A DNA stretch of 64,000 bases from Betaproteobacteria bacterium (GTDB lineage Bacteria; Pseudomonadota; Gammaproteobacteria; Burkholderiales; Rhodocyclaceae). Made by a program: the position numbers and the translations under genes. The stretch spans positions 62,001-126,000 of the forward strand of contig VEPL01000007.1 of the NCBI GenBank assembly GCA_012026885.1, read 5' to 3'. The notes beneath the pieces were generated by a model. The model searched no databases. It had not been told where the DNA came from and worked only from the letters and a program-made list of their open reading frames with translations. Positions 32,003 to 39,733 of the stretch are shown here, in pieces (position 1 is the first letter of the stretch; the number at the start of each line of letters is the position of its first letter).

Positions 32003-33191
32003 TATCGAAGTTGACGGGGTCCAGGTGAAAGCCGGCCGTGCGTGGTGTTCCGGCCTCGACCAGCCGGCCCTCCGCCTTGAGGCGGGCGGTGCCGGCGCGG
32101 ATTTCTGCGCGCTTCAGGTTGATATCGGATGCGACCGCCTCGAGGTCGCGCTGGGCGTACGTCCGGCCCTGGTGCTTCTCGTTGCTCAGGAATTGCCATA
32201 CCTGCTCGGCGACTGCTGCGCTCATCTGGTCGCGGGTTCGCTTGATGACGGTCTCCTGCGCGAAGGCGTAGCCCTTGCGGCGGATGAATATCGGGTCTTG
32301 CGGCAGGCAGTAGGAGAGCTTGGGCAGCGCCATGACGATGCCGGACTCTCCGGGCGCGAGGCGGGTGCCGGTCTCCTGCTCCCATTCAGCCGCCTCGAGC
32401 GGTTGCATGACGGCAACCATGCGCGCGCCGTCAGAGAATGCACTGCCGCCCCGGCCTGAGTACTGGTCCAGGGTCTTGTCCCTGGCATTGGCCTTGCCGG
32501 TATGGTGAATGCCGAGGACGCAGCAGCCGAGGAAGTTGCGGAAGATCCGCATCGCCTCGATCAGCCCCTGCTCGGCATCGTTGACGCGGCTCTCGCCGAC
32601 GCCAAACGAGACCATTGGGTCGAAGACGAGGACATCCGGCGCGCAGTAATCGACCAAGTTCTCGATCAGGGCCCACACATTGACTTGGTGCGGCATGACC
32701 ACGTCGTCGATGACGCAGGCGAGGCGAAAGGGGATGCCGGTCAGGTCGATGATGAAGACGCGCCTGAGGACCTCGCTGACCTCGTCGGCTGTCAGGTGCA
32801 TGGCGCGCACGATTTCGCGCATCAGGCCGACCAGGCGCTCGCGCCGGTCCTCCCGGGTCACGATGGTGGTATTCAGCGGCTTGGTAGCTTTCCGTCCCCA
32901 CAGGGGCCTGCCAAGGGCCAGAACGACGGCCTCGTAGATCACCAGGGTGGTCTTGCCGGTGCCGCCGGACGCATAGAGGAGCGCGACGTCGGCATAGCGG
33001 TATTCCGGCACGAGGATCCGGGGCGCAGTGCTTGCCGCCGCCAGCTCATCGGCCGTCACTTCTGCAAAGCTCACGCCCGGGAAGACAGGATCGTCGTCGC
33101 GCGCTGCGAGTTGGTTGTGGCCCTTGGCCATGAAGGCGTCGCGCGTTGCGATCTGGATCGGGGTAGCGACGGCCATCAGCGCCCCACTCAT
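31962..33191 (-). CDS. RepA-type hexameric helicase/AAA ATPase
   Basis: A 409-residue RecA-fold ATPase like plasmid RSF1010 RepA and phage replicative helicases. Walker A is ASGGTGKTTL, a following motif is VTREDRRERLVGLM, Walker B is PDVLVFDPMVSFG, the histidine motif is VLGIHHTGK, and GGSAFSDGARMVAVM follows. The C-terminal part resembles a winged helix (YAQRDLEAVASDINLKRAEI). It would unwind the element's origin. The last codons contain two of the iteron-like repeats. ATGA overlap with the preceding gene. Confidence 0.83.
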   Translation of the reverse strand: MSGALMAVATPIQIATRDAFMAKGHNQLAARDDDPVFPGVSFAEVTADELAAASTAPRILVPEYRYADVALLYASGGTGKTTLVIYEAVVLALGRPLWGRKATKPLNTTIVTREDRRERLVGLMREIVRAMHLTADEVSEVLRRVFIIDLTGIPFRLACVIDDVVMPHQVNVWALIENLVDYCAPDVLVFDPMVSFGVGESRVNDAEQGLIEAMRIFRNFLGCCVLGIHHTGKANARDKTLDQYSGRGGSAFSDGARMVAVMQPLEAAEWEQETGTRLAPGESGIVMALPKLSYCLPQDPIFIRRKGYAFAQETVIKRTRDQMSAAVAEQVWQFLSNEKHQGRTYAQRDLEAVASDINLKRAEIRAGTARLKAEGRLVEAGTPRTAGFHLDPVNFDKSCAESCAGDSTK

Positions 33192-33448
33192 AGTCCGGCC
33201 ACACCGACCAGCTCGCGGCCGGTGAGCGGGCAGCAGACGATTCTGGCGCAGAGACTATGGGCGATCGGCAGCTTCATGCCGGCATAGCGCACGCTCTTGG
33301 CCCGAGGCTTTGACAACCGCAGGCGGAAGAGCAGGTCAACCAGGTCGGGACCATTGGTCCATCTGCCCGTCGTCCGCACGGCCTCTGCCTGTTTCGCCAG
33401 GTGCTTGAGCAGCTTGCGCTGCTTGGGCGAGATATCAGTCGGCGGCAT
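33188..33448 (-). CDS. Small basic element protein, 86 aa
   Basis: A basic protein (DISPKQRKLLKHLAKQAEAV, LRLSKPRAKSVRYAGMKLPI) with a C-terminal CCPLTGRELVGVAGL. It overlaps the helicase start by ATGA, suggesting a replication accessory role. No family recognised. Confidence 0.6.
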   Translation of the reverse strand: MPPTDISPKQRKLLKHLAKQAEAVRTTGRWTNGPDLVDLLFRLRLSKPRAKSVRYAGMKLPIAHSLCARIVCCPLTGRELVGVAGL

Positions 33449-33521
33449 TACAACGGCCTCCGCTTCTGCTCTTGGCGATCCTGACGCTGGCGGCGCGGAT
33501 GCCTTTTCTCTGTCGCGCCAT
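33435..33521 (-). CDS. Possible 28-aa basic peptide
   Basis: A very short frame (MARQRKGIRAASVRIAKSRS) between the AlpA-like gene and the 86-aa gene, overlapping the latter. It is strongly basic, but no strong ribosome site is visible. Listed only because it fills the gap in a densely overlapping operon. Confidence 0.25.
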   Translation of the reverse strand: MARQRKGIRAASVRIAKSRSGGRCNAAD

Positions 33522-33523
33522 GG

Positions 33524-33790
33524 TCAGGCCGCTTTGAGGCGCTGGCGTAGTTCGGCGACGGACCAGACGGTCACTTTCGCCGAAAGCTTTCGGGGAGCAG
33601 GCAAGCGGCCATCGGCCGACATGCGCCAGACGGTCATCGGCGACACGCCGAGGAGGCCGGCGACGACGGGCACCCTGACTTGTGCCGAATTGGGGAGGGA
33701 ATCGAAGTTGCGCAGGGCCTCGGGAATCGAGGCGGCGCGGCTTTGGCTAGCTTGGTCGGATGCCTGAGTTGTTACGACTTGAGATTTCAT
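33524..33790 (-). CDS. AlpA/excisionase-type DNA-binding protein
   Basis: An 88-residue MerR-like winged helix protein: VRVPVVAGLLGVSPMTVWRM, SADGRLPAPRKLSAKVTVWS, typical of AlpA regulators and excisionases of P4-like elements. The ATG at 33790 has AGAGGTGATCCGC in front of it. It is the first gene of the replication operon and lies next to the palindrome at 33861-33884, so it may regulate integration and replication. Confidence 0.78.
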   Translation of the reverse strand: MKSQVVTTQASDQASQSRAASIPEALRNFDSLPNSAQVRVPVVAGLLGVSPMTVWRMSADGRLPAPRKLSAKVTVWSVAELRQRLKAA

Positions 33791-33860
33791 GCGGATCACC
33801 TCTGCTTCTTGTTGTTACTGGTGTCCGCATGCTAGGTAGTGGCAATGCACCTGTCACAGA

Positions 33861-33884
33861 CGAAAATTCTCCGGAGAATTTTCG
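33861..33884. promoter_or_regulatory. Perfect 24-bp palindrome, probable operator
   Basis: CGAAAATTCTCC followed directly by its reverse complement, with no loop. It lies 71 bp upstream of the AlpA-like start in the gap after a regulator gene. A loop-free palindrome suits a dimeric repressor or activator better than a terminator. Confidence 0.65.
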
Positions 33885-33894
33885 TAGAAAATGA

Positions 33895-33918
33895 AAAGGC
33901 CCGATTTCTCGAGCCTTT
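33895..33918 (-). terminator. Rho-independent terminator of the regulator gene
   Basis: On the minus strand AAAGGCTCGA, GAAA tetraloop, TCGGGCCTTT, then TTC. The 10-bp stem lies 10 bp past the stop of the gene at 33928-34902. Confidence 0.7.
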
Positions 33919-33927
33919 GGCGTGGTG

Positions 33928-34902
33928 TTAGCGTGGTTTCTTGCCGCCGTGTGGTGGCTTGCTGGCAGGAAGTTTGTCCCACTTCAGTAGTGTGTCAAAT
34001 CTTTGTCGCATCAGGCTTATTGCATCATCAAGTTTTTCCCTGTGCCACTTGTCAAACGCATCTCTATAGCGCTTCGTTTCGTCCGCAGCCTCTGTCCGAT
34101 TGCTGGTGCGTACCGCTTTTCCTTCGTAAAGCTCATCCATCACCTCGTCTGGGGTTGCGCCTGACAGGTCGGCGTCGAGGATGCGCAGAAGCGTTAATCG
34201 GCTCTCCTTGTGCGGAATGCCAGCGCGGCGGACTTTGCAACCTAGTTTTCGTTCGTAGTCAGTGATCCATGGTTTTTCCGGGTCAGCATTCTCTTCGTCA
34301 ACCACTAACCATCTGTCTTTGATGATCTCCCGCGCCACAGCGATCTGATCTTCTATTGGGTATCGAATATCGAAGGCGATATTAACGACGTATCGGTCGA
34401 TCTCGCGGGGCCAGCTGGCTAGAAAAAGGCGACCATCCAGATCCTCGAATCCCCTGACTGGAATTTCTGCGGGAATTTCATGAGTCGAGTATGGTGGCAT
34501 TTCCCTGTCGCAAAACATGAACATGCTATCGCTGTAGGTGGTTGCTGGATCCACAACGTGCGATATTCCCCACATGCTCTCGACGTAGTGCATGAGCGTT
34601 ACGGGCCATTGCCCTGTGCGATCCACGTATTCCCCGACAGTCTCTCCGTCGACTGATGGATAGTCTGGATACACATGGCAGTACGCCATTGGGGTGAACC
34701 GTCCAACGGTATTTGAGAATTTCGCGGATTTGCCACCGTCATCGTGATCAGGTAACGCAGCCCATCGGGCAAAGTCGGCCTGATAGAACGGGTGTCGGCG
34801 AATGAACTCCCATGCCCATGCCTCGAGGTTGTCGCCGTGGTCGGTGTACTCGTCCTTGTTGCGCCAATTAGGCAGCCAAGCGGGTGGATTTGCCTTGTTC
34901 AC
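33928..34902 (-). CDS. Transcriptional-regulator-domain (DUF6499-like) protein
   Basis: A 324-residue protein. The first 45 residues (PAWLPNWRNKDEYTDHGDNL, EAWAWEFIRRHPFYQADFAR) match the short DUF6499/transcriptional-regulator domain found on mobile elements. The rest is unknown (FLASWPREIDRYVVNIAFDI; HKESRLTLLRILDADLSGAT). The start is a GTG at 34902 with AAGGAGGG. The gene is AT-richer than most of the element. It has its own terminator and a structured upstream gap, so it is probably regulated separately. Confidence 0.72.
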   Translation of the reverse strand: MNKANPPAWLPNWRNKDEYTDHGDNLEAWAWEFIRRHPFYQADFARWAALPDHDDGGKSAKFSNTVGRFTPMAYCHVYPDYPSVDGETVGEYVDRTGQWPVTLMHYVESMWGISHVVDPATTYSDSMFMFCDREMPPYSTHEIPAEIPVRGFEDLDGRLFLASWPREIDRYVVNIAFDIRYPIEDQIAVAREIIKDRWLVVDEENADPEKPWITDYERKLGCKVRRAGIPHKESRLTLLRILDADLSGATPDEVMDELYEGKAVRTSNRTEAADETKRYRDAFDKWHREKLDDAISLMRQRFDTLLKWDKLPASKPPHGGKKPR

Positions 34903-34934
34903 AGCAGCCCTCCTTCAGGGCTCCTTCATTGGGT

Positions 34935-34990
34935 GCCGCCCCCGGACCGGTGAAGGATCCGGTTTTCGCCCCGTCGGGCTAGGGGGCGGC
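34935..34990 (-). other. Potential three-way-junction RNA or attenuator
   Basis: An outer 9-bp stem GCCGCCCCC / GGGGGCGGC (34935-34943 and 34982-34990) encloses two smaller hairpins: ACCGG/CCGGT (34946-34950 and 34959-34963) and GCCC/GGGC (34968-34971 and 34976-34979). It lies between two minus-strand genes, 33 bp before the GTG start of the regulator gene. Confidence 0.45.
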
Positions 34991-34998
34991 GTAACTGG

Positions 34999-35214
34999 TC
35001 AGGAGGGCAGGACCCTGCCTTCAGACCCCGGTGCCCACTCGAGGCCGCCAGGAAGGCGGTCAACCTCGGCAGCGGTGGTGGTCGCCATCGTTTTGATCGC
35101 CCACGCGAGATCCTGGCACTCGGCTGGGGCTTCGGCGATCAGGCGGGCGGCTAGGTCGGCGATTGTGTGCAAGTTGACCCCGATGGTCGAAGCGTCGATG
35201 TTTTGATTTTTCAT
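34999..35214 (-). CDS. Small element protein, 71 aa
   Basis: A short acidic protein (MKNQNIDASTIGVNLHTIAD, APAECQDLAWAIKTMATTTA) overlapping the 108-aa gene by ATGA. It reads as two helices. No family recognised. Confidence 0.55.
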   Translation of the reverse strand: MKNQNIDASTIGVNLHTIADLAARLIAEAPAECQDLAWAIKTMATTTAAEVDRLPGGLEWAPGSEGRVLPS

Positions 35215-35537
35215 GCCAGCTCTCCCGTCTCAGGCAGCATTGCGTCGACTTCGGCGCGAGCGCCGATCTTCTCGGCCAGGACGTACAGGCAATCGAGGAG
35301 GCGCTGGTTTTGGCTGCGGAGAGCCATCCGGTCAGCGAGTGCCCCGGCCACGATGTGACCTGCTTGCTGGTTGTCGGGGTTGGCTGTGAGCTCCTCGAGC
35401 GACAAGGCGATGTTGCAGCTGATGGAGGCATCGTCCCTGATCTCGGTCGCCATCTCGATTGCTCTGGCGAGAACCTCGGGGATTGGGAGGGTGGCGTAGA
35501 AGGTTGCTGCCTGGGTGTTACATTTCACATTAGCCAT
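35211..35537 (-). CDS. Small element protein, 108 aa
   Basis: A helical acidic protein (ATLPIPEVLARAIEMATEIR; ALADRMALRSQNQRLLDCLY). Together with the overlapping 71-aa gene it lies between integrase and regulator, where P4-like elements often keep accessory or anti-defence genes. No specific function is supported. Confidence 0.55.
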   Translation of the reverse strand: MANVKCNTQAATFYATLPIPEVLARAIEMATEIRDDASISCNIALSLEELTANPDNQQAGHIVAGALADRMALRSQNQRLLDCLYVLAEKIGARAEVDAMLPETGELA

Positions 35538-35617
35538 GGTTGACTCCTTGAAAGTCGGTTGTGGTGAGGGTCGGCCTCGCGTTGAAGTCGCTTGGCCGGC
35601 CCGCTTGCCTGATGCGG

Positions 35618-36877
35618 TCAGGCGGCCGTAGTGCCCTTCATCGGGATCACGTTGCCGGTCTCCTCGATCACGGTGTTGCAGAAGTTCTCCCAGGCGGTCA
35701 TAAGTTGGCGGCGCCTCTCTAGCATCGCCGCGCGGTCATATGCCTCCTGTACCTTATTGCCGACCTTGTGCGCCAGCGCCTTTTCGCATACCTCGGCCGG
35801 GAAGGCTGTGCAGTCCGATGCCCAGGTCCGGAAAGTCGACCTGAATCCGTGCGTCGTAATGTCGCTTCGCCCCATGCGCTCAAGCATTGCAAGCATCGCG
35901 GAATCGGAGAAGGGCTTACCTTTCTTCAGGCCCGGGAATACAAAGTCACTGTCCTTTGCATCCGGGGCTGCAGTGCGCAGCTGGGTGAAGATCTCGAGCA
36001 GTCGCGGGGTAAGGGGGACCACATGGTCCTCGCCCGTCTTCATGCGCTCCCCGGGAATCGTCCACAGCCCGCACCGCAGGTCGATCTCGCCCCAAGTAGC
36101 GAAGCGCGACTCGTTCGATCGCACGGCGGCCAATATGGTTACTTCCAGCATGACCCCAGCAAGGCCGGGGCGCTGGCGAAGGTCGCGCATGAAGGCCCCC
36201 ATGTCCTTGTAGGGTAGCGCCGGATGATGCTCTACTTTCATCAGCTTGGTTGGATTCGGCAGGGAGTGCTCGAGGTGCCCGCGCCAGGTCGCCGGGTTCT
36301 CTCCGGTGCGGTATTTCTGCACCTTGGCGTAGTCGAGAATTTTGCCGATGCGGTTCAGCACACGACGGGCGGTTTCGGTCTTCGTTGCCCAGATCGGCTC
36401 GAGTGCCTTGAGGACAAGCTCTGTGTCGACCTGCGACACTGGATACTTGCCGAAGACCGGATAGGCGTAGGTCTCAAGGGTGTTTTTCCACTGGTCGGCA
36501 TGCTTGGGATTCTTCCAGCTTGCGCGATGAGTGGCGATGTACTCCTTTGCGGCCTCGGCAAAGGTGACAGCGCGCGAGGCGGCCAGCCTGGCGCTCTGAC
36601 GGACCTCCATTGGGTCCCCGCCGTCGAGGATGATCTTGCGCAGCGCCGTGGCTTTCTCCCGTGCCTCTGCCAGCGACACTGTGTGTAGCGGCCCGAGGCC
36701 GAGCTCGCGCTGGCGCCCCCTGGTCTCGCGATTGCCGCCGATCGAGTACATGAAGACCCACGACTTGACGCCGGTATTGCTGATGCTCAGGTACAGGTTG
36801 CCGCCGTCAGATAGCCGGCCGGGATTCTTCGCCTGTTTGACCGCCACCGCAGTGAGCTTGTTGAGCTTTCGCGTCAC
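35618..36877 (-). CDS. int: P4-type tyrosine integrase
   Basis: A 419-residue site-specific recombinase: N-terminal arm-binding DUF4102-like region (LSDGGNLYLSISNTGVKSWV), core-binding domain (FAEAAKEYIATHRASWKNPK), and catalytic domain with Arg in AAVRSNESR, His-x-x-Arg in THGFRSTFRTWA, His in ALAHKVGNKVQEAYDRA and the Tyr in the same stretch. It integrates into tRNA-Ser at 23197-23212. It sits 193 bp inside attR, and its promoter faces away from attR into the element. Confidence 0.95.
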   Translation of the reverse strand: MTRKLNKLTAVAVKQAKNPGRLSDGGNLYLSISNTGVKSWVFMYSIGGNRETRGRQRELGLGPLHTVSLAEAREKATALRKIILDGGDPMEVRQSARLAASRAVTFAEAAKEYIATHRASWKNPKHADQWKNTLETYAYPVFGKYPVSQVDTELVLKALEPIWATKTETARRVLNRIGKILDYAKVQKYRTGENPATWRGHLEHSLPNPTKLMKVEHHPALPYKDMGAFMRDLRQRPGLAGVMLEVTILAAVRSNESRFATWGEIDLRCGLWTIPGERMKTGEDHVVPLTPRLLEIFTQLRTAAPDAKDSDFVFPGLKKGKPFSDSAMLAMLERMGRSDITTHGFRSTFRTWASDCTAFPAEVCEKALAHKVGNKVQEAYDRAAMLERRRQLMTAWENFCNTVIEETGNVIPMKGTTAA

Positions 36878-36897
36878 CTGCCGACCCTATCGCATAC

Positions 36898-36905
36898 CCT
36901 AGTAC
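36898..36905. repeat. Right arm-type repeat (CCTAGTAC)
   Basis: The third copy of CCTAGTAC, inside the 13-bp block TACCCTAGTACGA shared with the left end (23276-23288). It lies just upstream of int. Confidence 0.6.
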
Positions 36906-37069
36906 GAGCATGTTATATCATGTTTTCATATGTTGCAAGATGATACGAATAAGGTGCAAACGATCATGCGAAAATCACAGAAAATCAGCCTAAAACCAAT
37001 GAGATATGGTGCTTATTGTTGCTGTGTGATTCAAACGAGGATGGAGGAGGCCGCCTCCGCTTGGACTGA

Positions 37070-37085
37070 CACCCTCTCCGCCAGG
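37070..37085 (+). repeat. attR
   Basis: CACCCTCTCCGCCAGG, the second copy of the tRNA-Ser 3' end. Chromosomal sequence resumes after it. Bases 36908-37069 hold an AT-rich stretch, presumably the int promoter, and no gene. Confidence 0.88.
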
Positions 37086-37094
37086 GACATCCTG

Positions 37095-37122
37095 CAAGCC
37101 CGTCGTTAGACGGGCTTTTTTG
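37095..37122 (+). terminator. Original tRNA-Ser terminator, now displaced
   Basis: AAGCCCGTC, loop GTTA, GACGGGCTT then TTTTTG. It lies 9 bp right of attR, exactly where a terminator would sit if the tRNA-Ser end had not been split by the insertion. Confidence 0.75.
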
Positions 37123-37221
37123 TTGCCTGCTCGGCCGGTCGGCTGCATTCTACCCGCATGCACGGTGGCCCGGATGCCCCGCCGGCGCGCCTGACACTGC
37201 GCTTTCGGGCAGAATGCCGGC

Positions 37222-38748
37222 ATGGAACGCTTCGGGCTCTTTCCGGCGCAGGATTTTCGCATTTCGACCGGAGGCGCGGCCGAGGGCACGGCAGCGGCGC
37301 AGGCGCTCTGGTATTTCCGCGACGAGATCGTGGCGATTCCCGGTCCCGGCGTGCCGGTCGCCGGCTATGCGCCGGAGCTACCGGTGGTCGAGGACGTGAC
37401 GGCGTGGGCCGCGTGCATGCCATTTGCCGGCGCGCCCGACTACCCGCCGCTGGTCTGGCTGGGCGCGCCTGCAGTACTACGTGATGCCGCGCTGGCCGAC
37501 GACGCATCGACGGTGACGGTCGCCGGCCATGTACTGCCGCTGCGCCTGGTGCCGCGGTTGCCACTCAACAAGTCCTGGTTCGATGCCTCCAGCGCGGCGT
37601 TCTTCTGCGGTCGACCGGCGAAATTGCGCGGTTTTCACGAGCAGGGCGCCTTCGTGGCGCGGACCTTGTGGCCTCAGGATTTCCGTATTCCCGAGGCACC
37701 CGGGCCGCTCTCGCTCGCCGCAGAACCGGCTGCCGTGCGTGCGTGGGTGCGTGCCCTGCCGCGCGGCGGGGCGGATGCGCCGTTTTCGGTGGCCAGCGCC
37801 TGGCGGCGTCCCGGGGCGGCGCAGCCGCTCGCCGGGCGCCCCGTGCTGGCGGCCATCCTCAATGGCGCGCAGGGCGACGACGACGAATCGCACGGCGGCC
37901 ACTTCGCGCTGGTCACGGGCAGGATCGGTGCGCAGGGCGCGATCGACGACTGGCTGGTCAACAATTTCTACACCCTGGATGCGGAGAGCGAGAAGGGCAT
38001 CCTCGCAGCGCCGGTCCCGCTCGACAACTACCTCGGTGACCTGAACGCCGGCCAGGCCTGGTACCGGCCGTCGGTCATGGTCGTCGCCGTGCTGCGCGAG
38101 GAACGCGTGGCTGACCGCGTTCAGTCGGCGCTCGGCCGCGTCTACAACCAGTTCTATCGTCACCGGTTCGCCTACCAGCATGCCCGCGCCAACTGCGCCG
38201 GGATCAGCATAACCACCCTGCGTTCGCTCGGCTGGCAGGTTCCGGAGCGGGGTCCGGAAAGCTGGGCGAAGGCGATTCCCGCGCTGCCGCTCGTCACCCT
38301 CAAGGAGGGCAGCCTGAAGCGGGGCAAGGCGGTTTTCGACTACCTGACCGAGGATCGCACCCGCCTCTACCCGGCAGCGGCCTTTGAAGAAGTGGCTGCC
38401 GACCTGTTGCGCCTGGCGGCCGGGCGGGTCGGCCATGATCCGTCGTCGCTCGAGCAGGTGCTTGCCGGCGACATCGACGAAATCCTCCTCGTCCGCCTGC
38501 CGCAATTTCCGTCGAGCCGCGCCTGGGGCGACTGGCCGGTCGATTCGAGTAGCGAATACCGGGGCCGCGTACCGCGCGACCCGGCCGAGCACCAGATCAT
38601 TCCCGTGGCGCCGCGCCCGTTCCCGCCCGCCTTGCGCGATCCGCGCACACCGCGCGAGCCGCTGCTGCGTTCCGACGTGGCGGTGATCGTCTGGGCGGTC
38701 GGGCTGCTATTGCTGTTGTTGTTCCTACTGCGCCGGCTTTGGGCATAA
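37222..38748 (+). CDS. Unknown protein with possible thiol-hydrolase motif, one TM
   Basis: A 508-residue protein that I do not recognise. It has a conserved-looking SHGGHFALVTGR and, about 90 residues later, a cysteine in HARANCAGISITTLRSLGWQ. That is a His then Cys order, as in permuted papain-like hydrolases; this is inference. A C-terminal membrane helix (AVIVWAVGLLLLLLFLLRRL) anchors it, without an N-terminal signal. It precedes the ABC permease by 7 bp, so it may be co-transcribed with the transporter. Confidence 0.72.
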   Translation: MERFGLFPAQDFRISTGGAAEGTAAAQALWYFRDEIVAIPGPGVPVAGYAPELPVVEDVTAWAACMPFAGAPDYPPLVWLGAPAVLRDAALADDASTVTVAGHVLPLRLVPRLPLNKSWFDASSAAFFCGRPAKLRGFHEQGAFVARTLWPQDFRIPEAPGPLSLAAEPAAVRAWVRALPRGGADAPFSVASAWRRPGAAQPLAGRPVLAAILNGAQGDDDESHGGHFALVTGRIGAQGAIDDWLVNNFYTLDAESEKGILAAPVPLDNYLGDLNAGQAWYRPSVMVVAVLREERVADRVQSALGRVYNQFYRHRFAYQHARANCAGISITTLRSLGWQVPERGPESWAKAIPALPLVTLKEGSLKRGKAVFDYLTEDRTRLYPAAAFEEVAADLLRLAAGRVGHDPSSLEQVLAGDIDEILLVRLPQFPSSRAWGDWPVDSSSEYRGRVPRDPAEHQIIPVAPRPFPPALRDPRTPREPLLRSDVAVIVWAVGLLLLLLFLLRRLWA

Positions 38749-38755
38749 TCCGCTC

Positions 38756-39733
38756 GTGCTCGCCTACATCGTCCGCCGCCTGCTGTACGCGATCCCGATC
38801 CTGATCGGGGTCAACCTGATCACCTTCGCGCTTTTCTTCGTCGTCAATACGCCGGACGACATGGCGCGCATGCAACTCGGGGTCAAGCGCGTGACGCCGG
38901 AGGCAATCGAGAAATGGAAGGCCGAGCGCGGCTACGACAAGCCGCTGTTCGTGAATCCGGCGGTTTCCGGGCTGTCGACCGTGACCGACACGATCTTCTT
39001 CCAGAAATCGGCACGCATGTTCGCCGGCGATTTCGGCCGCGCCGAGGACGGCCGCGACATCGCCCGCGAGATCGGCCTGCGCATGGGGCCATCGCTCGCC
39101 ATCGCGCTGCCGACCTTCCTGCTCGGCCTGTTCGTGACCGTCACCTTCGCGCTGACGCTGGCCTTCTTCCGTGCCACCGCCTTCGATTTCTGGGGGGTCG
39201 TACTGTGCGTCGCGATGATGTCGATCTCCGGGCTTTTCTACATCATCGGCGGCCAGTTCCTGATCGCCAAGATGTTCCGGCTGGTGCCCATTTCCGGCTT
39301 CGGCGACGGCCTCGATGCCTGGCGCTTCCTTGTCCTGCCGGTGGCGATCGGCGTCATTTCGGGCGTCGGCGCATCGACGCGCTGGTACCGCACCATCTTC
39401 CTCGAGGAAGTCGGCAAGGACTACGTGCGCACGGCGCGGGCCAAGGGCCTGCCGGAGACGCTGGTGTTCTTCCGCCACGTCCTCAAGAACGCGCTGATCC
39501 CCATCCTGACCGGCGTCGTCGTGGTCATTCCGCTGCTTTTCATGGGCTCGCTGCTCACCGAGTCGTTCTTCGGCATCCCTGGCCTGGGGAGCTACACCAT
39601 CGATGCGATCAACGCCCAGGATTTCTCGGTGGTGCGCTCGATGGTCTTCATCGGCTCGGTGCTCTACATCGTCGGGCTGATCCTCACCGATATCTCGTAC
39701 ACCGTGGTCGACCCGCGGATCCGTTTCGAATGA
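38756..39733 (+). CDS. Oligopeptide-type ABC transporter permease (YejB-like)
   Basis: A 325-residue inner-membrane permease with an N-terminal helix LAYIVRRLLYAIPILIGVNL and the conserved EAA loop in YVRTARAKGLPETLVFFRHV and LKNALIPIL. The start GTG at 38756 keeps the standard N-terminus. The family imports peptides, nickel or microcins through a heterodimer; its partner is the overlapping next gene. No substrate-binding-protein gene is found nearby. Confidence 0.92.
   Translation: MLAYIVRRLLYAIPILIGVNLITFALFFVVNTPDDMARMQLGVKRVTPEAIEKWKAERGYDKPLFVNPAVSGLSTVTDTIFFQKSARMFAGDFGRAEDGRDIAREIGLRMGPSLAIALPTFLLGLFVTVTFALTLAFFRATAFDFWGVVLCVAMMSISGLFYIIGGQFLIAKMFRLVPISGFGDGLDAWRFLVLPVAIGVISGVGASTRWYRTIFLEEVGKDYVRTARAKGLPETLVFFRHVLKNALIPILTGVVVVIPLLFMGSLLTESFFGIPGLGSYTIDAINAQDFSVVRSMVFIGSVLYIVGLILTDISYTVVDPRIRFE

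Noticed and set aside
38914..39729. Upstream extension of the YejE-like permease frame
   Set aside because: It overlaps the YejB-like gene completely in another frame; the ATGA start at 39730 is the natural one.
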